DNA from: Drosophila pseudoobscura
Taxonomy: Eukaryota > Arthropoda > Insecta > Diptera > Drosophilidae
Assembly: GCF_009870125.1 (NCBI RefSeq)
Contig: NC_046680.1
Coordinates: 7,378,001-7,442,000 of the forward strand
Length of the DNA stretch: 64,000 nucleotides
Direction: 5' to 3'
Shown: positions 58,585 to 64,000 of the stretch, in pieces
How positions within the stretch are numbered: the first letter of the stretch is position 1
Layout: each line of letters starts with the position of its first letter
The notes under the pieces: model-generated
The model's input: the letters and a program-made list of their open reading frames with translations, nothing else
Told to the model about the DNA's origin: nothing
Databases searched by the model: none
Position numbers and translations under genes: made by a program

Positions 58585-61500
58585 TCAGACATTGGGCTTG
58601 CGGAAGATCTCATTCGGATACTGGTTGCTGCTAAAGTTCTGGCGCGTCGAGCATTGCTGTTTTGGACGGAACAAAGGTAAATGTATAATTAAATGCATGG
58701 CTTTGTCATGGACACACGTATTGATTTGTTATTGCCCCCATTAGGTGAAAAGATGGGGCAGACCCTAAGTGATTGCATTTTAATTACATTTCCAATGCAT
58801 CTCCCACCCAAGGAGGCAATTATCATGCATTTGGGTCACACACCCGACACCACAGGGTACCACAGGTGGGGTGGTGGGCTGCTTCGGTGGTGGATAATAA
58901 TAACTTAACTACCTTACACCATTTTCTGATTCTTCCCTCATTTTTCTGATTTGACGTCGCTTGGACATGGCCCGAGGGCTATTAAAATAATTGCCCCAGA
59001 AATCATTTATTATGGCATGTGTCTGCCTCGGACCATAAACCTGTCGCCCGGCGGTAGGGTGCCTCATTATCACTTACCGCTTGCTTCTTTTCCCAGGACT
59101 TCATGGCCGTCTTGTACTTTTCGAACTCATGGCACCAATCCGAGTAGATTTTCTGATAGTCATTGCTCTTGTTCGGCGGAGTGCATCTGTTCGAAAAGGG
59201 GGGATGGGGGCGGGTGGAAAGCGGTGGAACCACGGAAATGCGATTATAATGAGCGCATAATTACGGAAATGCCCTACTCACCTGTGGGCATCCACGGTGA
59301 TGTTGTAGCTGCACAGCAGGGAGCCACCCAAATGGCAGTCGTAGCGGCCGCCATCGGCCTCGTTCACGGACACCACAACCAGTCCCCGTTCCGTCGTCTC
59401 GATGTACTTTGTGGGCGAATAATGGATCTCATAGCTGGAAGGCAGTCGGCATTTTGGTCATCAAGTCTTTAATTAAGCCCCCCAATAAATCCCAAGCCTT
59501 ACCGTCCCTTATCCTTGGAGTGATGGTACCAGGTCACCTGCTCGTTCTTCAGTACCTCGGGGATTTTGACAAAGCATCCCAGATGCACGCTCTGGCCGTA
59601 GGTCACCACAATCTTCTTCTTTAGGACACTCGAGTCGCAAATGTCGCTCGTCTCATTGGCCACGTCCTGTGGGGGCACACGGGGGGAAGGGAAGGAAATC
59701 ACATGTCATTTGATTTGTGGCACACTCCGCCGCACCTCGCTTCACCGCACTCACCTGCAACAGATCCAGCTCGTAGGGACGGCACGTATTGGCCTCCTTG
59801 TCCCAGCCGCAGTACGGATCACGGACACACCGGAAGCAATTGTCGTAACGACGATTGCACATGGCCAAATCGATTTGCTTGATGCGGTGATCGGTGCCGA
59901 TGTAGAGGCTCTTACGTGTCTGGCTGATTTCCATCACCTGAATGGCCTCGTTGGGGGCCACCTCAAAAATGTCCAGCAGCTTCGAGAGCGACTCCCCGTT
60001 CCGGTAGTACTGCACGATTTTGTAAATGCGACCCAGATTGGTGCCCACATAGTACACAATGTATTCCTGGTTGAGTATATCGATTTTGATTCTGCAAAAA
60101 GTACGTTTCAAAAGTCGTTTTAATCCGTCGAAAATATGTGCTACATGCGAGTGTACTCGTGCCCGCAAATAAGTAACTTTTTAAACAGCTTTACTTTATG
60201 CACCCCCCAAAAACTGACTCCTCCAGTGGGGCATCGTTGATGCATTTAAATGAATTTCATTTTAATTATTAACTGAATTTTACACGTTCTGAAAAAAGCG
60301 TTGAACTTGTATTTGTGATTGTGCGAGTAGCAAAGCTGAGGATAACTTTGGTGCTGAAAGAAATGGGTATTCAGTGGAAGTGCTTTATAATGGTCCCTTT
60401 CTCCATATATTTATATCTGATTTTATATATAAAAATATGAATATATATATTTATAGCACTATGCAATACCACATTGACGCTGTGACCCAAATCGAACTTT
60501 TTTATAGTTTTACGGCTTTAAAATTGTTTAATAATTTTTGTTTGTCAAGTTTTAGGTCTTTAAAATTATTTAATCATAATTTTTTTGTTTTTTTAAACCT
60601 TTGGTTCATTTTTTTATTTTTTTGTTTAGTTTTAGTTAATTTAAAACATTTTGTTGTTTAAGTTTTTTTTTTAAACCCGTATTTTTTTAAAGTTGTTTTC
60701 ACATAACTTAAGTACCTTACGCCTAGTTTTATTGAACTCTGAACAGCTGATTAATGCAGCTATAAGTCCTACCCGAACACCTTGTGGCTTAAGCGTATCG
60801 CTTGGAAAATATTAAGCTTTCAAATAAAAAATTGAGAATTTGTTGTGGCATTTGTTACCGAAATTTGTACTCTGAAAACTGTTCTTATTGTTTTTATAAA
60901 ATATAAAAAATTCTAAACCTATTTGACTCCAAACACATCCCAGCATCCCAGCACATCCCTGGATCTGAAACCCAGCCTGAAACTCGTATGAATATTTCTG
61001 GCGTTACTCACTTGTCGACGACGAGCTTGGTGAAGACCAAATCCCTTTTATAATAGACAGGATTGTTGTGCTCGTGATTTACGGCCTTGTCCATGAGCGG
61101 GTGGGATCTGATGAAATTCAGTACAGTGTCTGGCAGATTTGATGTATCGTTGACGCAGGTACCGGGCCTGGGCTCGGGGACACGTGAATTGAGGACCGGC
61201 AGCCATGCGGAATTCGATGAGGATTGCTCCTTGAATTTACCTGTGCAAAAAAAATAAAAAAAAAACAATTGTACAATCACACACACTGGGATATGGGGAG
61301 GGGAGGGGAGGGGGGGGGGGGCTCCGGGGGCTCTTCTGCAATTGAAGATTTAAATCTACGACGAGCAAAGGTGTCAGCTGTGCCCCGCTTGCCACTAAGC
61401 TGTCAGTGGAGGCGGTGGAGCCACCAATAATCCATTCAAATGGATTTTCTAATGCGATTTATGTTGCGCACATGGCAAGAGGATCCACACACGGTGGGGG

Positions 61501-63508
61501 AACGGGGGGCACCCCGAGACTCGACTCGAGTCGATTCGAGTCCACTGAAACTACAAAACACTCAACGAGGAGGGAAATGGATTCGCAGTCGGAGCAGAGG
61601 GGCAGAGGAGGGGGAAGGATATATGAAACAAATGTGTAGATTGCAAAATAAAATTTGCCAATAAGTTGCATTTGTCGTTTCCCATTTCCATTCTCGAATG
61701 GAATCCCCCCTTGGGGTGGCAGGAAAACGGACAATGGAGAAAATTGCACGTCAATGCAGGGCGAAGCGTTGACAGGATCGCCATGGCCATCGCCATCGCC
61801 GTCACTCCCCACAGATAACCAAATCCGGATCCGGATTCCGTTTCGAGAGAGCTCACCGTTGAAGGCAGCTTGAATCTCGTTAATGTGAAAACTGCAGACG
61901 GCCGATCCAATCAGGCCATTGGTGCTGGTCGTGAAGGTGGCGTAGAAGCGGGTCTTGTCCGACGGCAGCTGGTACACCGACTGGATCTCGTTGAAGTAGA
62001 AGGGGAACTCCCCGGAGATGCTGCAGTTGAGGCGCGCCTTCAGATACGTGGCCCAGTTGTGGGCCAGCAGATTCTTGCCGCCGACATCCTTCTTGCAGAC
62101 ACGGGCGATGCGCGAGTACACGGCCTTGCCACAGTTGATGTACTCCACGGCCGTTTCCCGGAAAAAGAAGTACACGTAGTCGCCAATGTCAAAGGATCCC
62201 ACAAAATTGGGTTCTGCAAAGGAAATGGAAAATATTGTTAGAGAAAGATTACGATGGGATCTGTTTCAATAGTTTTATCGGTCTTTCAGCCATTGAAACC
62301 ATTAAAACATAGACCATATAATTGATAGTTTTCACTTAACTATCGATTACTTTCGATTATTTGTTAATTTCATGCGATTTATTATGATTTAAAATGGGAA
62401 TATCTATAATAATCGATTGCTATCGATTACTTATCTATTATATAAATTTAAACATAGTTTTTTGATCGATATAAACCATATAATTGATAATTTTCACTTA
62501 ACTATCGACTACTTTCGATTATTTGTTAATTTTATGAGATTTATTATTATATTTTAATGCGAATATCGATAATAATTGATGACTATCGATAAATTATGTC
62601 TTCAAACCATTGAAACATAGTTTTTTGATCGATATAAGCAATATCATTGATAGTTCTCACTTATTTTCAATACTAAATCGAAATGTTAAATATTCATTGG
62701 AATAATAATAGCGTCTCTAAAAAGAGGAGTGATTAGTGAAATACTTACTGTCCAGCCATTTGGAATCGTACTTCAAGGTCCTCTTAAACTTGTACTCCAA
62801 TCGCTTGGCCGATGTGTTGTACAGGTCTGTGCGGAAGATGACGGTGTCCGCTTTGGTGAACTCCGCGTTGGTGCCCGAGTACTGCAGACAAAGATGGATG
62901 GATGCAACTCTCGATTTTCGGACAATATCCACCCACTTACCAGACCCGGCAGACCGCCAGGATTGCCGTTCTCCACATAAATGGCCGTTGAGTTGTCCAA
63001 CGGATCGTAGGGACACTTGGCAATGCCAAGGCCCACGCCAATCACATACTCCGAGCGCGGCAAATGAGTTAAATTTGACTGCGGGGCAGATATACATGTG
63101 TAAAGAAAGGAAATAAGTGAAAGTGTGTGTGCAGAAGATGGCCTTTGGATTAGATAGAGGCTTTATCTATGCCTGAATGGAGGCTGCACTCTATCGCAGA
63201 TTGCTCTGCTGGAGGAGCAACTGTTGATTGCCATCTAAAGTCAACTGTCGGTGGCAATCTTTGGCCATTCAGTCAACGGCTTCCACTCATGGCTCATGAA
63301 TGGGTGGGGAATTGCTCTTGGCTTTGGGCTTCCTCAATCCATCCATCCAGCCATTGACTGCGTTTGTGTCTGTGTGTGTGTGTGTGTGTGTGCAACTTAC
63401 ATAGATAACGTAATCCTTGGGATTGTGGGCGTTGGTGCCGCACACATAGAGCCTATCGCCCTGCTCCATCGACTGTATGACGCGCACGTGATTTTTGCAA
63501 TCGAAAAC
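58585..63508 (-). CDS. Sema-2a: Secreted class-2 semaphorin, C-terminal 599 residues (partial)
   Basis: Ten minus-strand exons: 63508-63401, 63078-62941, 62881-62749, 62213-61857, 61240-61012, 60091-59755, 59666-59503, 59434-59282, 59186-59078 and 58656-58585. All phases close over 600 codons; roughly the first 120 residues lie beyond the window. Semaphorins are axon-guidance ligands for plexins. Seen in order: most of the Sema propeller (VFDCKNHVRVIQSMEQGDRL, YVIGVGLGIAKCPYDP, PNFVGSFDIGDYVYFFFRE, KLLAHNW-type block, YIGTDHRIKQID), a PSI cysteine knot (CFRCVRDPYCGWDKEANTC), and an Ig domain (HLGCFVKIPEV to GGRYDCHLGGSLLCSYNI). A short tail (WCHEFEKYKTAMKSWEKK, then QNFSSNQYPNEIFRKPNV) ends the protein. 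There is no membrane segment, so it is a secreted class-2 form. Choice of 2a over 2b rests on the neighbouring genes. Confidence 0.9.
61012..61240 (-). other. Sema exon bordered by homopolymers
   Basis: The 229-bp propeller exon begins after a long poly-T acceptor (read on the minus strand; poly-A at 61245-61263 on the plus strand), and a G-run at 61309-61320 lies a little further upstream. Such homopolymers are likely length-variable and prone to sequencing error. Confidence 0.5.
62309..62670. repeat. Three-copy ~160-bp AT-rich tandem repeat in a Sema intron
   Basis: The blocks accatataattgata(g/a)tttt, cacttaactatcga(t/c)tacttt and cgattatttgttaatttt recur at a period of about 160 bp, starting near 62312, 62470 and, in shortened form, 62632. 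Many tatcgat/atcgat sites (DRE-like) occur within the units as part of the repeat. It lies in the intron between the exons at 62749 and 62213. Confidence 0.65.
63375..63391. repeat. (TG)n microsatellite
   Basis: A run of tgtgtg beside the Sema exon end at 63401. The window also ends inside a (GT)n run at about 63987-64000, whose full length cannot be seen. Confidence 0.85.
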
Positions 63509-64000
63509 CTGCAAAAAGATATCGATTATAGTAAGTCGTGGAAGGACATAGCGACAGGGGCAGGGGAAGGAGTAAACCTGTAGAGATATCCCCTCAAAGG
63601 AATTGACAATGTTTTGGGGGGCAATGTGTGGGGTTGTGGGGGGGGGGGTTTTCAATTTATTGTGCCGTGGCATCATCTGTTTTGGCACACAATCGCAGCA
63701 ATGTCAAAATTGTTGCAGTCCCGTGCGTGAGTGCAGCGAATTTTGTGGCAAGAACGGAGCACAAATTGCAATAGCACGCGTCGCTGCCGAAGCTAAATCA
63801 ATTGGCAACAATGCAACCCGAATGGGGACACCAGAAGAGCCAGAAGAGGCACTAGGGGCAGCCAGCAGCGGCAACAATGGCAAGTGGCATCCCTGCAGAA
63901 ATTACTGCCACACAGAGAGGTAGAGAGGGAGAGAGCGAGCAGAGCAGAGCAGAGCAGCTTTATGATGACTTAAGCAGGATCCCCATGTGTGTGTGTGTGT

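Overview
The window is nuclear DNA of a fruit fly, most likely of the Drosophila obscura group. It has short GT-AG introns of about 55-70 bp, a TCT-type ribosomal-protein promoter, DRE-like sites, and interspersed repeats carrying a (TA)n / (GTCY)n 'mini-me' core. Every protein I could identify has a Drosophila Muller element C relative as its closest match by eye. Exon boundaries were derived by hand from splice consensus, reading-frame phase and family sequence; in every multi-exon gene the exon lengths and phases close without a frameshift.

Layout. 1-2.2 kb: 3' end of a plus-strand gene I do not recognise, with two alternative C-terminal endings. 2.5-4.6 kb (minus): a charged, fast-evolving protein that I read as Panoramix, the piRNA-pathway silencing adaptor. 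4.9-13.8 kb: a repeat island. It is flanked by a ~440-bp inverted duplication and holds three ~1.1-kb DINE-1/mini-me elements, a 34-bp minisatellite, fragments of ubiquitin-conjugating enzyme genes, an old hAT copy split by one of the DINE-1 elements, and a 697-bp hAT element with perfect 8-bp target duplications just outside the right arm. 14.7-20.6 kb (plus): glycogen debranching enzyme. 20.8-21.4 kb (minus): a small proline-rich protein. 21.6-24.2 kb (minus): an SLC38A10-like amino-acid transporter. 25.3-26.1 kb (plus): RpS15. 26.3-29.3 kb (minus): an SBK-family protein kinase with two possible 3' ends. 31.3-37.2 kb (plus): the dopamine transporter DAT (fumin), with a TATA promoter and a spliced leader. 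40.1-42.1 kb (minus): gamma-syntrophin. 42.1-54.5 kb: a 12.4-kb stretch with no convincing gene. 54.5-56.1 kb (minus): an intronless sperm leucyl-aminopeptidase-like protein that has lost its metal ligands. 58.6-63.5 kb (minus): the last ten coding exons of a secreted class-2 semaphorin, whose 5' exons lie beyond the right edge.

The genes do not form one pathway; this is ordinary mixed fly gene order. From memory, the Panx/debrancher/SLC38A10 genes and the RpS15/DAT/syntrophin/S-Lap/Sema-2a genes sit in two different cytological regions of D. melanogaster 2R. If so, an ancestral rearrangement junction lies at about 24.2-25.3 kb. The least ordinary sequence is the 4.9-13.8 kb island next to the presumed Panx gene.
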